Positions 1 through 8,258 of a stretch of DNA of 64,000 bases are shown here, piece by piece. Each line of letters opens with the position of its first letter. Position 1 is the stretch's first letter. Both the position numbers and the translations under genes were made by a program. Source of the DNA: an uncultured Ruminococcus sp. (GTDB taxonomy: Bacteria > Bacillota > Clostridia > Oscillospirales > Ruminococcaceae); NCBI GenBank assembly GCA_945868475.1, contig CAMBLM010000008.1, positions 60,935 through 124,934 on the forward strand, in the 5' to 3' direction. Below the pieces are notes generated by a model. That model was given only the letters and a program-made list of their open reading frames with translations, was not told where the DNA came from and searched no databases.

Positions 1-73
1 ATATTTTTCGTGGAAAGTCAAGATAAAGAAAATCAATGCCCGTGTTGAAAAAAACAATTTTGGAAAATAAAAT

Positions 74-105
74 AAGCCTGAGAGGTTGATGCACTTCTCA
101 GGCTT
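74..105 (-). terminator. Rho-independent terminator of the GH5 lipoprotein gene
   Basis: A 10-bp perfect inverted repeat (aagcctgaga / tctcaggctt) lies just past the stop of the GH5 gene. It is followed in the minus direction by a T-rich run. Nothing recognisable is seen in positions 1-73. Confidence 0.85.
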
Positions 106-110
106 TGATA

Positions 111-1298
111 TTATCTGTAATATTTCTTATTCATCTTCTCAATGACCTTGCTGTCGGAATCACGGGTGAGCTTGTATTCCGTGCGTGAGTAAAAATCATC
201 GGGAGTGTCCCATATAACGGGAACGAAGCCGTATTCGCCGAGCTTGTCAAGAACGTGTTCAAGGCACTTTGAGCTGTCCTTTGTTGCAGCATCGGCTGCA
301 AAATTTTCACTCGGATAGAACGCTGTCGTTTCGCCGAGGAAAACAGGTATTCCCTTGTCGGTAAATGCAGCTTTCAGCTTTTCACACTGGTCAACGATGT
401 AATCTTCCCAACTCTTTCCGCCGATGTTGTGCGACCAGTAACAGCTGTTATCGACATAGTGAACGGAAACCATAAGCTTGTCGGGAACGGTATCGGTCGG
501 CATTACAAAGCTGTCCGAGGTCGTGAGATCAATGTTCGTCCAGTAACCCGATGCGATAAGAACACGCTCTGCGTTGTTTCCGCCCGTTGCTCTTACAGCG
601 TCAACGAACGCCTGATTGAGCTTGTTCGTCATTCTGTAACCGAGGACTTTCGGAAGCTCTTTCAGCTCGCCGTTTGAGTTGAACTGATTTCCGCCGAGGT
701 ACTCATTGAAGCCCTCGAAGATGAGCGTCATCGGATAGTCCTTGAAATACTCGGCTATCTGCGTCCAGAGGTGTGTGAAAATCTGCTCGCAGTCCTCAAC
801 GGTGTTTCTGCGGATAATGAACTCGTCAAAATGGTGGATATTTATGACCGCATAAAGGTTTGCATTTTGGCAGTAATCAACTATCTCCTTAACACGGGCA
901 ATATAATCAGGGTCAATATCCCAATTGCCGTCATTTTTCATCATATTGCCCCAGAAAACAGGAATTCGCACCGTGTTGAAGCCCGAATTTTTGATGCCGT
1001 CAATGATCTCCTGCGTTGTGATCTCCGCACCCCAGCACTGTTCATAGTCGGACGGGGTATTTTCGCCGATCTCGGGTATCCACTCGAATGTTATCTTCTC
1101 GCAGTCGGTAGCTTCATAGGCCTCCATTGTGTTTCCAAGATTAAGTCCGAGGCGCATATCCTCTGCGACCTGTTGTGCTGTCGGCGGTTCTGTCCATTCC
1201 TTTGCTCCCGGAGCTGCTGTACCCGAGCCTGAACAGCCTGCCGTTGCCAGTGTCATTGCCGAGCAAAGAAAAGCTGCAATTATCCTTTTAAATTTCAT
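111..1298 (-). CDS. GH5 family glycoside hydrolase (cellulase-like), lipoprotein
   Basis: This is a 395-aa secreted endoglucanase/mannanase-type enzyme of glycoside hydrolase family 5. The N-terminus is a lipoprotein signal with lipobox LATAG-C, giving lipidated Cys22, so it should be anchored on the outer face of the membrane. Family landmarks are GLNLGNT near 51-57, NTVRIPVFWG near 108-117, the acid/base in EGFNE (Glu199) and the nucleophile in FLGETT (Glu323). The usual NEP after the acid/base is NEY here, a conservative departure. There is no dockerin or carbohydrate-binding module. The start is supported by GCAGGT upstream. Its leader carries a palindromic repeat element (1318-1434) between promoter and ribosome binding site, and a cre-like operator sits just downstream of the -10. 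Substrate (cellulose, xyloglucan, mannan) cannot be told from the sequence alone. Confidence 0.88.
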   Translation of the reverse strand: MKFKRIIAAFLCSAMTLATAGCSGSGTAAPGAKEWTEPPTAQQVAEDMRLGLNLGNTMEAYEATDCEKITFEWIPEIGENTPSDYEQCWGAEITTQEIIDGIKNSGFNTVRIPVFWGNMMKNDGNWDIDPDYIARVKEIVDYCQNANLYAVINIHHFDEFIIRRNTVEDCEQIFTHLWTQIAEYFKDYPMTLIFEGFNEYLGGNQFNSNGELKELPKVLGYRMTNKLNQAFVDAVRATGGNNAERVLIASGYWTNIDLTTSDSFVMPTDTVPDKLMVSVHYVDNSCYWSHNIGGKSWEDYIVDQCEKLKAAFTDKGIPVFLGETTAFYPSENFAADAATKDSSKCLEHVLDKLGEYGFVPVIWDTPDDFYSRTEYKLTRDSDSKVIEKMNKKYYR

Positions 1299-1317
1299 AT
1301 TTGACCTGCTTTCTTGA

Positions 1318-1434
1318 TACTAAACACCAATAAAATACAGGAAAAAATCTGCGCCGAGATCCAATATAAATCTGTTTTTAACAGATACAAGATTATCGGC
1401 TTGATTTTTTCCAAATTTTAAATTGTGTTTAGTA
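1318..1434 (+). repeat. Palindromic MITE-like element, copy A (long form)
   Basis: 117-bp imperfect palindrome bounded by TACTAAACACCA and its near-complement (one change on the right end). The right flank is TAA and the left flank TGA, so the presumed target duplication has decayed by one base. It lies in the leader of the GH5 gene between its -10 box and its ribosome binding site, so it would be transcribed as a long hairpin. Confidence 0.85.
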
Positions 1435-1444
1435 TAAATTCTTA

Positions 1445-1458
1445 TGTAAACGTTATCA
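1445..1458 (+). promoter_or_regulatory. cre-like catabolite operator
   Basis: TGTAAACGTTATCA matches the published Gram-positive cre consensus TGWAANCGNTNWCA at every defined position. It abuts the -10 box of the GH5 promoter, where CcpA or a LacI-family regulator would block transcription. The match is seen directly; the regulator is inferred. Confidence 0.6.
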
Positions 1459-1486
1459 TTATACCATACATCGCAGTCCTGTTCAA
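1458..1486 (-). promoter_or_regulatory. Sigma-A promoter of the GH5 gene
   Basis: Minus strand TTGAAC, 17-bp spacer, TATAAT. It places the start of transcription about 150 nt upstream of the GH5 start codon, so repeat copy A is in the leader. Confidence 0.65.
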
Positions 1487-1535
1487 TTAACCTTTTCTAT
1501 AAATTTGCGGTGTTTTATTTGTTTATACTGTTCAG

Positions 1536-1566
1536 AAAAAAACGCCCCCATTTTTCGGAAGCGTTT
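1536..1566 (-). terminator. Terminator after the unknown lipoprotein gene
   Basis: Stem AAACGC/GCGTTT with a G-rich 3' side, followed by a run of T on the minus strand, located about 35 bp past the stop. Confidence 0.7.
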
Positions 1567-1600
1567 ATACTGATCTCTAATGAATGTGTGAGTAATAACA

Positions 1601-2620
1601 TCAATAGCCTGATCTTGTAAGGAAAGCGATAGGCTCGCCGCTGTCGAAGGTCATCTCGGTCGAATAAAGTCTTATCGAGCCATCGGGGTTATCGACGAGG
1701 ACATAATCTATGCTCCGTGCTTTTGCAAGGAATATCGTATCGGAATACCAGTCGAGCGAAACATGGTGTATTCCCGATTCGCTGTCGTACTGCTCATCGG
1801 CAAGTGCGGCGTATCCCCAACTATACTTTGAACGTTTGCTTGAAACTGTTTTCTTCGCCTTGTTATATGTCGGAAGTGAGGTAAAATCAAGGCTGCCTAT
1901 CCCGAGAAGCTTTTCTGCACTTTCGGAAAGCTTGTCGGCAGGATAGTCAACAATGCTTGACGAAAGCTCATCATCATTGGAAAAATACGAGCAGAATTTG
2001 ATAAGGTCGCTTATAAAGCGTTCCTTTTCCACTATTTTTTCGGCACAGCTTACATCAATTATGTTTTCATCGCTGCTTATCCAGCCAAACTCGGACGTGA
2101 AAGCATAGCACATTTTGACTGCGCCGCTTGCATCAAGGTTGGAAACATTGTCAGCGAGGACGGTTTTCTCTTCTGCGCCCTCTCTCTGGAATGAGATGAA
2201 GTATTTATCCCTTTGCTCTGACATTTTAATGTTCCAAACACTTTCGCCGATGGGAAAATCGTCTACGGAACTGTTGGAAATGTTCAGCTTTACCTTATAA
2301 ATAACGCTGTCGTCATCGGTCTGCGAATCGATCAGCTCCCAGCTTGAAAAGTTAACACCGTCAAGAAAGCTGTATGCGCTGTATGACTGCGAACCGCCAA
2401 GACGGGCGACGGTTTCCGTATCATGGGCAACAAGAGCATCCATAAACTCGGAAACTGTTTTCTCACCCTCTGCGTTCGGATCTGTACCGCTGCCGCTGCT
2501 TTCAGCCGCAGAGTCAGCTTCGGGTTCATAATCGGTTTTATATGCTTCATAAAAACCTGAACACCCTCCGCCGATAAGTCCTATCGCGGCGAGTGTACAT
2601 AATAATTTCTTTACGCTCAC
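1601..2620 (-). CDS. Hypothetical lipoprotein
   Basis: Unrecognised 339-aa lipoprotein. The chosen start is a GTG (VSVKKLL...) because a perfect AGGAG lies 8 nt upstream; the ORF extends eight codons further but without a ribosome binding site. The lipobox LIGGG-C gives a lipidated Cys about 20 residues in. The next roughly 30 residues are rich in Ser, Glu, Asp and Gly, a typical flexible tether. The first part of the mature region (EFMDALVAHDTETVARLGG) resembles NTF2-like or DUF4878-type folds, but this is only a suggestion. Its transcript would include the 36-bp palindrome at 2693-2728. Monocistronic, with its own terminator. Confidence 0.7.
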   Translation of the reverse strand: MSVKKLLCTLAAIGLIGGGCSGFYEAYKTDYEPEADSAAESSGSGTDPNAEGEKTVSEFMDALVAHDTETVARLGGSQSYSAYSFLDGVNFSSWELIDSQTDDDSVIYKVKLNISNSSVDDFPIGESVWNIKMSEQRDKYFISFQREGAEEKTVLADNVSNLDASGAVKMCYAFTSEFGWISSDENIIDVSCAEKIVEKERFISDLIKFCSYFSNDDELSSSIVDYPADKLSESAEKLLGIGSLDFTSLPTYNKAKKTVSSKRSKYSWGYAALADEQYDSESGIHHVSLDWYSDTIFLAKARSIDYVLVDNPDGSIRLYSTEMTFDSGEPIAFLTRSGY

Positions 2621-2692
2621 AACTCGATCTCCTAAAGCAATCACTTCTTTTTAAGAAATGCCATCCGACATTTCCGTAATAATACTGAGTAA

Positions 2693-2728
2693 TACTAATT
2701 TTTTTAATCAAAGTGGGAAAAATTAGTA
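2693..2728. repeat. Miniature palindrome of the second (TACTAATTTTT) repeat family
   Basis: 36-bp element beginning TACTAATTTTT and ending AAAAATTAGTA, flanked on both sides by TAA. The ends match the larger element at 43476-43592, so this looks like an internal deletion derivative. It lies in the leader of the unknown lipoprotein gene. The rest of 2621-2972 holds a possible -10 box (TATAAT on the minus strand, 2772-2777) and the terminator below. Confidence 0.6.
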
Positions 2729-2866
2729 TAAAGCCTGATTTCGTGGCTTGCATATTTTTTGCAATAAATTTATTATATCACAATCTCTAAAAAAATGGAA
2801 GCCAAAAGGAGAATTTTTTATAAATTGAACAAAATTTACACCTAATTATCACATAAGGAAATGAAA

Positions 2867-2899
2867 AAGCTGCATTATTAGGTCAAAATAATGCAGCTT
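2867..2899 (-). terminator. Terminator of the acn-icd-rex operon
   Basis: 13-bp perfect stem (aagctgcattatt / aataatgcagctt) with T5 following on the minus strand, 74 bp past the rex stop codon. Confidence 0.8.
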
Positions 2900-2972
2900 G
2901 GGGTAATTATACTAATTTCAAATCGTTCTATCTGCCATATTTGTCTATGGTTCGATTTAAGATCAGTCCTTG

Positions 2973-3623
2973 TTATTCTTCGTCCTCAAAAGTCGTAAGA
3001 CCGTAAGAAAGGGTCATTATGCTGTCACCGAGGTGGACATTCTGGACAACGATGTTCTTATGCGAAACCGCCAGATCATAGTGGCTGAAGTTCCAAAATG
3101 CTTTTATTCCGAGCGAAACCAGTTTATCCGCATATTCCTGCGCGGCGACCTTTGGGATACAAAGTATAGCGATCTCGGGCTTATTTTCGGTGATAAAGCT
3201 TTCCATACGGCTTATATGCATTACGGAAAGGTCAGCAACTTTTTCGTTTTCCTTGCGCAGATCGCTGTCAAAGATACCGATAAGCTCCCAGCCGTATTCG
3301 CCGAAGTTCATATGGCTGGCGATGGCTTTTCCAAGGTTGCCTGCGCCGAAAAGCACAGCCTTGTAGCCGCGGTCAATGCCGAGAATTTTTCCTATCTCGG
3401 TGCGCAGCTCGACCAAGTTATAGCCGTAGCCCTGCTGTCCGAAGCCGCCGAAGCAGTTAAGATCCTGACGTATCTGTGACGCTGTGAGCGACATTTTTTC
3501 CGCCAGCTCGCCCGATGAACTGCGAACTATCCCCTGTTTTATAAGCTCGCCGATGAATCTGTAGTATCTCGGCAGGCGTTTGATTACCGATGATGATATC
3601 TCGGATCTCTTTGGTTTCTGCAT
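2973..3623 (-). CDS. rex: Redox-sensing transcriptional repressor Rex
   Basis: 216-aa Rex. Residues about 1-80 form the winged helix (SSGELAEKMSLTASQIRQDL, then the FGGFGQQGYGYNV-like hinge). This is followed by a Rossmann NAD(H) domain with GAGNLG around residues 92-97. Rex represses fermentative and reductive genes when NADH/NAD+ is low and releases DNA on NADH binding. It is the last gene of an operon with aconitase and isocitrate dehydrogenase (19 bp after icd). This suggests that NADH status and the oxidative TCA branch are linked, possibly by autoregulation through the candidate site at 8179-8196. Length and motifs are fully typical. Confidence 0.95.
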   Translation of the reverse strand: MQKPKRSEISSSVIKRLPRYYRFIGELIKQGIVRSSSGELAEKMSLTASQIRQDLNCFGGFGQQGYGYNLVELRTEIGKILGIDRGYKAVLFGAGNLGKAIASHMNFGEYGWELIGIFDSDLRKENEKVADLSVMHISRMESFITENKPEIAILCIPKVAAQEYADKLVSLGIKAFWNFSHYDLAVSHKNIVVQNVHLGDSIMTLSYGLTTFEDEE

Positions 3624-3642
3624 TTATAACTTCTCTCCCGAT

Positions 3643-4857
3643 TTACATAAGCTTTGCAAGGCGCTCATTTACAGCAACGAGGAAAGCTTCTGTATCTACC
3701 TTTTTCTTGTTTGGGATAGAGGAAAGTGCTTCGAGGTCGCCTGTCATTACGCCGTCTTCAATGGTACTGATAGTAGCCTTTTCAAGATTGTCAGCATAGC
3801 GCATAAGCTCGCTGTTGCCGTCCATTTCGCCTCTCTTGCGGAGTGCGCCCGACCAGGCAAATATCGTAGCTACGCTGTTTGTGGAGGTCGTTTCGCCCTT
3901 GAGGTACTTGTAGTAATGACGCTGAACAGTACCGTGTGCAGCTTCGTATTCATATACGCCGCTTGGAGAAACGAGAACGGAGGTCATCATTGCAAGGCTG
4001 CCGTAAGCGGTAGCTACCATATCGGACATTACATCGCCGTCATAGTTCTTGCATGCCCAGATATAGCCGCCGTTTGAGCGGATAACTCTTGCAACCGCAT
4101 CATCGATGAGCGTATAGAAATATTCGATGCCGAGTTCTTCAAACTTAGCCTTGTATTCATTCTCGTAGATCTCTGCAAAAATATCCTTGAAGCGGTGGTC
4201 ATACTTCTTGGAAATCGTGTCCTTTGTTGCGAACCAAAGGTCCTGCTTTGTATCAACGGCGAAGTTGAAGCAAGCTCTTGCGAAGCTTGAAATGGACTTG
4301 TCTGTGTTGTGAAGTCCCTGAATGATGCCGTCCGTACCCTTGAATTCATGGATAAGCGAACGTTCCTCGCTGCCGTCCTTGTTTGTTACAACGAGTTCAG
4401 CCTTTGCACCCTCTGCAACACGAAGCTCTGTGTTCTTGTAAACATCGCCGTAAGCGTGACGTGCGATAGTGATAGGCTTTGTCCAGGTCGGGATATAAGG
4501 TGTGATGCCCTTAACGATGATAGGTGTGCGAAAAACCGTACCGTCAAGAATAGCTCTGATAGTTCCGTTAGGTGACTTCCACATTTCCTTGAGGTTGTAT
4601 TCGGTCATACGGGCAGCGTTCGGAGTAATGGTCGCGCACTTTACAGCAACGCCATACTTCTTTGTTGCTTCTGCGGAATCAACAGTTACCTTATCATCGG
4701 TAGCGTTTCTGTTTTCAAGTCCGAGGTCATAGTATTCGGTGTTAAGATCAACATAAGGAAGAATAAGGATATCCTTTATCATCTTCCAGATGATCCTAGT
4801 CATCTCGTCGCCGTCCATTTCGACGAGCGGAGTAGTCATTTTGATTTTTTCAGCCAT
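3643..4857 (-). CDS. icd: NADP-dependent isocitrate dehydrogenase
   Basis: 404-aa isocitrate dehydrogenase of the homodimeric, eukaryote-like class ([18 protein letters not shown] N-terminus, [17 protein letters not shown] substrate loop, [12 protein letters not shown] cofactor loop). It converts isocitrate to 2-oxoglutarate for glutamate synthesis. The upstream aconitase supplies its substrate, and no citrate synthase gene lies in the window. Gap to rex is 19 bp and to the TraX-like gene 19 bp, so it belongs to one operon. The AGGAGG-type site GGAGGCTAAC precedes the start codon. Confidence 0.95.
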   Translation of the reverse strand: MAEKIKMTTPLVEMDGDEMTRIIWKMIKDILILPYVDLNTEYYDLGLENRNATDDKVTVDSAEATKKYGVAVKCATITPNAARMTEYNLKEMWKSPNGTIRAILDGTVFRTPIIVKGITPYIPTWTKPITIARHAYGDVYKNTELRVAEGAKAELVVTNKDGSEERSLIHEFKGTDGIIQGLHNTDKSISSFARACFNFAVDTKQDLWFATKDTISKKYDHRFKDIFAEIYENEYKAKFEELGIEYFYTLIDDAVARVIRSNGGYIWACKNYDGDVMSDMVATAYGSLAMMTSVLVSPSGVYEYEAAHGTVQRHYYKYLKGETTSTNSVATIFAWSGALRKRGEMDGNSELMRYADNLEKATISTIEDGVMTGDLEALSSIPNKKKVDTEAFLVAVNERLAKLM

Positions 4858-4876
4858 TGGGTTAGCCTCCTAATTT

Positions 4877-5656
4877 TTATTTAAAAACATACCATTTCAG
4901 TATTCCGAGTATCAATAAATGCGCAGGATAAAAAATATAGAAAAACCACTTGTTGAACCTGCCGCCCCTGCCCTTTTCGCCATTGTAGAAATAAAGCGGA
5001 ATAAGCGCAAGCAGAACGCCGTACTGGAACCAGTTGTTTCCGAAGCCGTCCGTGAGGAACACTATCATCAGCGTCATAAGCACAACAGATGATATTGCAA
5101 ATGCAGCAGCCTGCTTTTTGAAGTTTCCTCTGTACTTGTCGAGCAGCAACGCCCATACTATCGGGAAAAAGAACCAGTCGCCTATTGATGAAAGCATACA
5201 TAAGCCTATCACAAGCACGACCTTTGCAGGCTTTGGCAAGCTTTGCGAATGAACTGTTTTCAACGCAAGCAGAGTCAGGAAAAACGTATAGATAACACCC
5301 TGTGCAGGGTTGAAATACAGATTTCCGTCAACGAACGTGAACGGCAGAAAAGTACCGTATTCCATAAAAAGGAATGGTATCCACGAAACTGCGGCGAATA
5401 TCGCAAGCCTTAACAGATACCTGTTCACATTCCTTGTGTAATGATAACCCTCAACAATAAAATATGTCATTATCGGGGCTGTCATTCTGCCAATGAGGTG
5501 CATTATGATGCCGAGAATTGAATTTGTATCAACAAAGCACCATGCGATATGGTCGATAAGCATTGCAAAAACAGCAAAATATTTTATTGTATTTGCCGAA
5601 ATAAATGCACCTTTGCGCGTTTGAAGCTGAGTTGATTCAGACGTTTTTTCAAGCAT
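4877..5656 (-). CDS. TraX family integral membrane protein
   Basis: 259 aa with about eight hydrophobic segments and the TraX-family signature near the N-terminus (KYFAVFAMLIDHIAW, GRMTAPIMTYFIVEGYHYTRN). The founding member, F-plasmid TraX, acetylates pilin. Chromosomal homologues in Firmicutes are presumed membrane acyltransferases of unknown substrate. No conjugation gene is present here, so a pilin role is unlikely. It is embedded between aconitase/DUF3795 and icd in the same operon, which is an odd association. Confidence 0.85.
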   Translation of the reverse strand: MLEKTSESTQLQTRKGAFISANTIKYFAVFAMLIDHIAWCFVDTNSILGIIMHLIGRMTAPIMTYFIVEGYHYTRNVNRYLLRLAIFAAVSWIPFLFMEYGTFLPFTFVDGNLYFNPAQGVIYTFFLTLLALKTVHSQSLPKPAKVVLVIGLCMLSSIGDWFFFPIVWALLLDKYRGNFKKQAAAFAISSVVLMTLMIVFLTDGFGNNWFQYGVLLALIPLYFYNGEKGRGGRFNKWFFYIFYPAHLLILGILKWYVFK

Positions 5657-5672
5657 TGTTATGTAACTCCCG

Positions 5673-6104
5673 TCAATATTTTTTGTAAAAATTCAAAAGC
5701 AAGGCAACGCCGACGCCGATAACAACGCCGCCGACAACAAAAGCCGCAGGTATACCCTGCCAAGCACCGAGAATTGCACCGAAAACCGCTCCGAGCGACA
5801 CTCCGAGCAGGATATTTTTCAGCTTTTTCTCGGAAAGCTCTCTGCTTTCGTCTGCCCATTTTTTTGCGTTAAGAAGCCGCTCGCCGTCATCGCCGAGTTC
5901 TTCATCAAAAGATATCTCACGCAGCATTTCGCAGGGAAAATCGGAGCAAAGTCCGCAATGTTCGAGCTTTTTACCCTCACAACATTTCTTTATCTCACAC
6001 TTTTCGCCCCAATATCCGCTCTGCATATTATTGCAGCCAAGGCAGCCGAACTCTTCTTTCCGGCTGCACTTGTCACAATCAGCGCCGCATTTTGAACAGC
6101 ACAT
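5673..6104 (-). CDS. DUF3795 domain protein with C-terminal membrane hairpin
   Basis: 143 aa. The N-terminal half has eleven or more cysteines in CxxC patterns (CCSKCGADCDKC, GCLGCN, CEIKKCCEGK, HCGLCSDFPCEML) typical of DUF3795. It is probably a metal or Fe-S binding module. The C-terminal ~45 residues form two Gly/Ala-rich membrane helices separated by a short turn (WQGIP). It starts 3 bp after the aconitase stop, so translation is likely coupled. Function unknown; an Fe-S role beside aconitase is only an inference. Confidence 0.8.
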   Translation of the reverse strand: MCCSKCGADCDKCSRKEEFGCLGCNNMQSGYWGEKCEIKKCCEGKKLEHCGLCSDFPCEMLREISFDEELGDDGERLLNAKKWADESRELSEKKLKNILLGVSLGAVFGAILGAWQGIPAAFVVGGVVIGVGVALLLNFYKKY

Positions 6105-6107
6105 TTT

Positions 6108-8045
6108 TTACTTTAAGCTCTCTCTTGTGTAGTCAAGGAGTCCGCCTGCGAGGATAATATCCTTTGTTCTGCCTGTAAGTTCGCAGAGTACGGGGATATC
6201 TTCGCCTGTGGTCTTGTTCTTTACTGTAAGTTCGGACTTGCCGCTCTCAATAGCTGCACGAACATCTGCGATTTCGAGAACATCGTCCTGAGAAATTTTA
6301 TCATAATCAGCCTCGTTAACGAATGTAAGAGGAAGAATACCTGCATTGATGAGGTTTGAACGGTGGATACGTGCGAAGCTCTTAACAAGAACAGCCTTTA
6401 CGCCGAGATGAAGAGGAGCGAGTGCAGCGTGTTCACGGGACGAACCCTGACCATAGTTTGCGCCGCCGACGATGATGCTCTTGCCGCAGCTTTCTGCTCT
6501 TTCGGGGAACTTTTCATCGCAAACGGTGAAGCAGAACTTGGAAATTGCAGGAATATTTGAACGGAGAGGAAGTATCTTTGCGCCTGCAGGCATAATGTGG
6601 TCGGTAGTGATATTGTCGCCGACCTTGAGCGAGCATTTAGCCTCGATGCTGTCAGCAAGAGGAGCAGTCTTCGGGAATGGCTTGATATTTGGTCCGCGGA
6701 GGATCTCAACCTTGTCCATATCAGCTTCGGGAGCAGGAGGAACGATCATATTATCGTTGATAACGAACTCCTCGGGAAGCTTGAACTCAGGCATTTCGCC
6801 AAGCTCTCTCGGGTCGGAAAGAACACCCTTGATAGCGGAATAAGCAGCCATTTCGGGAGATACAAGGTAGATCTGACCGTCCTTTGTTCCGCTTCTGCCC
6901 TCGAAGTTTCTGTTGAATGTACGGAGCGAGATACCCTTTGAGTTAGGCGACTGACCCATGCCGATGCAAGGACCGCAAGCACTTTCGAGAACTCTTGCGC
7001 CTGCGTCGATGATGTCAGCGAGTGCGCCGTTTTCAGCGAGCATATTGAGGACCTGCTTTGAACCCGGTGCGATAGCAAGCGAAACATCGGGGTGAACAGT
7101 CTTGCCTTTAAGAATGTATGCAACTTTCATCATATCCATAAGGGAGCTGTTTGTGCATGAACCGATGCAGACCTGATCTATCTTCATACCCTTGAGGTCG
7201 TCTGCGGATTTGATATTATCGGGAGAATGAGGACAAGCTGCAAGCGGAGCAAGCTTTGAAAGGTCGATCTCGATAGTTTCATCATAAACTGCATCGGGAT
7301 CAGCGGAAAGCTCTGTCCATACTTCTTCACGCTTCTGAGCCTTCAAAAACTGCTTTGTGATCTCATCGGACGGGAAGATGGAAGTTGTTGCGCCAAGCTC
7401 TGCGCCCATATTTGTGATAGTTGCACGTTCGGGAACAGAAAGGGTCTTAACGCCATCGCCCGTGTATTCGATGATCTTGCCAACGCCGCCCTTTACGGAC
7501 ATAATGCGGAGGACTTCAAGGATAACGTCCTTTGCAGCTACCCAAGGGGAAAGCTTGCCCGTGAGCTTAACATTGACGATCTTAGGATATGTAATATAGT
7601 ATGCACCGCCGCCCATTGCAACCGCAACGTCAAGTCCGCCTGCGCCGATAGCGATCATGCCAAGTCCGCCGCCTGTCGGAGTGTGGCTGTCCGAACCGAT
7701 AAGCGTTTTGCCCGGGATACCGAAACGTTCAAGGTGTACCTGGTGGCAGATACCGTTGCCGGGACGGGAGAAATAGATGCCGTGCTTCTTTGCGACAGAG
7801 CCGATAAAACGGTGGTCGTCAGCGTTTTCAAAGCCCGACTGGAGAGTGTTGTGGTCGATATAAGCTACAGAGCGTTCTGTTTTAACTCTCGGAACACCCA
7901 TTGCCTCAAATTCAAGATAAGCCATTGTGCCTGTTGCGTCCTGAGTAAGAGTCTGGTCTATTCTGATACCAATTTCCTTTCCTTTTACGAACTCGCCGTC
8001 AACAACGTGAGCTTTAAGGATCTTTTCTGCAAGAGTAAGTCCCAT
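6108..8045 (-). CDS. acnA: Aconitate hydratase
   Basis: 645-aa aconitase of the mitochondrial-like, short bacterial class. It interconverts citrate and isocitrate with a [4Fe-4S] cluster. Seen are the cluster cysteines in CIGSCTNSS and ACGPCIGMGQSPNSKG, and the swivel domain motif GGANYGQGSSREHAALAP. The ATG at 8045 (MGLTLAEKIL) is chosen because GGAAG lies 8 nt upstream; a longer in-frame extension lacks a good site. First gene of the acn - DUF3795 - traX - icd - rex operon, behind a perfect consensus promoter. Confidence 0.95.
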   Translation of the reverse strand: MGLTLAEKILKAHVVDGEFVKGKEIGIRIDQTLTQDATGTMAYLEFEAMGVPRVKTERSVAYIDHNTLQSGFENADDHRFIGSVAKKHGIYFSRPGNGICHQVHLERFGIPGKTLIGSDSHTPTGGGLGMIAIGAGGLDVAVAMGGGAYYITYPKIVNVKLTGKLSPWVAAKDVILEVLRIMSVKGGVGKIIEYTGDGVKTLSVPERATITNMGAELGATTSIFPSDEITKQFLKAQKREEVWTELSADPDAVYDETIEIDLSKLAPLAACPHSPDNIKSADDLKGMKIDQVCIGSCTNSSLMDMMKVAYILKGKTVHPDVSLAIAPGSKQVLNMLAENGALADIIDAGARVLESACGPCIGMGQSPNSKGISLRTFNRNFEGRSGTKDGQIYLVSPEMAAYSAIKGVLSDPRELGEMPEFKLPEEFVINDNMIVPPAPEADMDKVEILRGPNIKPFPKTAPLADSIEAKCSLKVGDNITTDHIMPAGAKILPLRSNIPAISKFCFTVCDEKFPERAESCGKSIIVGGANYGQGSSREHAALAPLHLGVKAVLVKSFARIHRSNLINAGILPLTFVNEADYDKISQDDVLEIADVRAAIESGKSELTVKNKTTGEDIPVLCELTGRTKDIILAGGLLDYTRESLK

Positions 8046-8121
8046 TGTTAAAACTTCCTTTCCAAGCTGATACCGACATATTCCGAACATATCAGCCTTA
8101 TAAAAAAATAATTATAATTAC

Positions 8122-8150
8122 ATTATACTTTAAATGACTGCGATTGTCAA
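8122..8150 (-). promoter_or_regulatory. Consensus sigma-A promoter of the acn operon
   Basis: Minus strand TTGACA, 17-bp spacer, TATAAT: a perfect match. The leader to the acn start is about 70 nt. Confidence 0.9.
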
Positions 8151-8178
8151 GAATTTATCAAAGCTTTTCTCATTTTTT

Positions 8179-8196
8179 GTGTTAATGCATTAAATC
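8179..8196. promoter_or_regulatory. Candidate Rex operator between acn and cdd
   Basis: GTGTTAA-TGCA-TTAAATC matches the clostridial Rex site TTGTTAA-N4-TTAACAA in 6/7 and 5/7 positions, with correct spacing and a perfect 12-bp core palindrome (TTAATGCATTAA). It lies about 30 bp upstream of the acn -35 box and just upstream of the cdd promoter. Suggestive only. Confidence 0.35.
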
Positions 8197-8206
8197 AATG
8201 AACATA

Positions 8207-8235
8207 TTGAAAACCTTGCCGCTTTATGCTATAAT
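8207..8235 (+). promoter_or_regulatory. Sigma-A promoter of cdd
   Basis: TTGAAA, 17 bp, TATAAT, followed by AAAGGAG before the cdd start. Confidence 0.85.
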
Positions 8236-8258
8236 TTTATCTAAAGGAGCGTGGTTTT

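Noticed and set aside
1318..1434. Palindromes as ordinary rho-independent terminators
   Set aside because: They are too long, lie upstream of genes as well as downstream, and share precise ends with direct TTA/TAA flanks. True terminators are found separately beside several copies.
2905..2960. Possible decayed palindrome starting tatactaatttcaaatcg
   Set aside because: Only the first few bases match the TACTAATT end, and no matching right end or target duplication is seen.
4877..5656. Conjugative element suggested by the TraX-like gene
   Set aside because: No other transfer, relaxase or integrase genes are present. The gene is in a metabolic operon, and TraX homologues are common chromosomal genes in Firmicutes.
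6752..8090. Upstream in-frame start for aconitase at 8090
   Set aside because: The extra 15 residues are not family-like, and the better ribosome binding site precedes the ATG at 8045.
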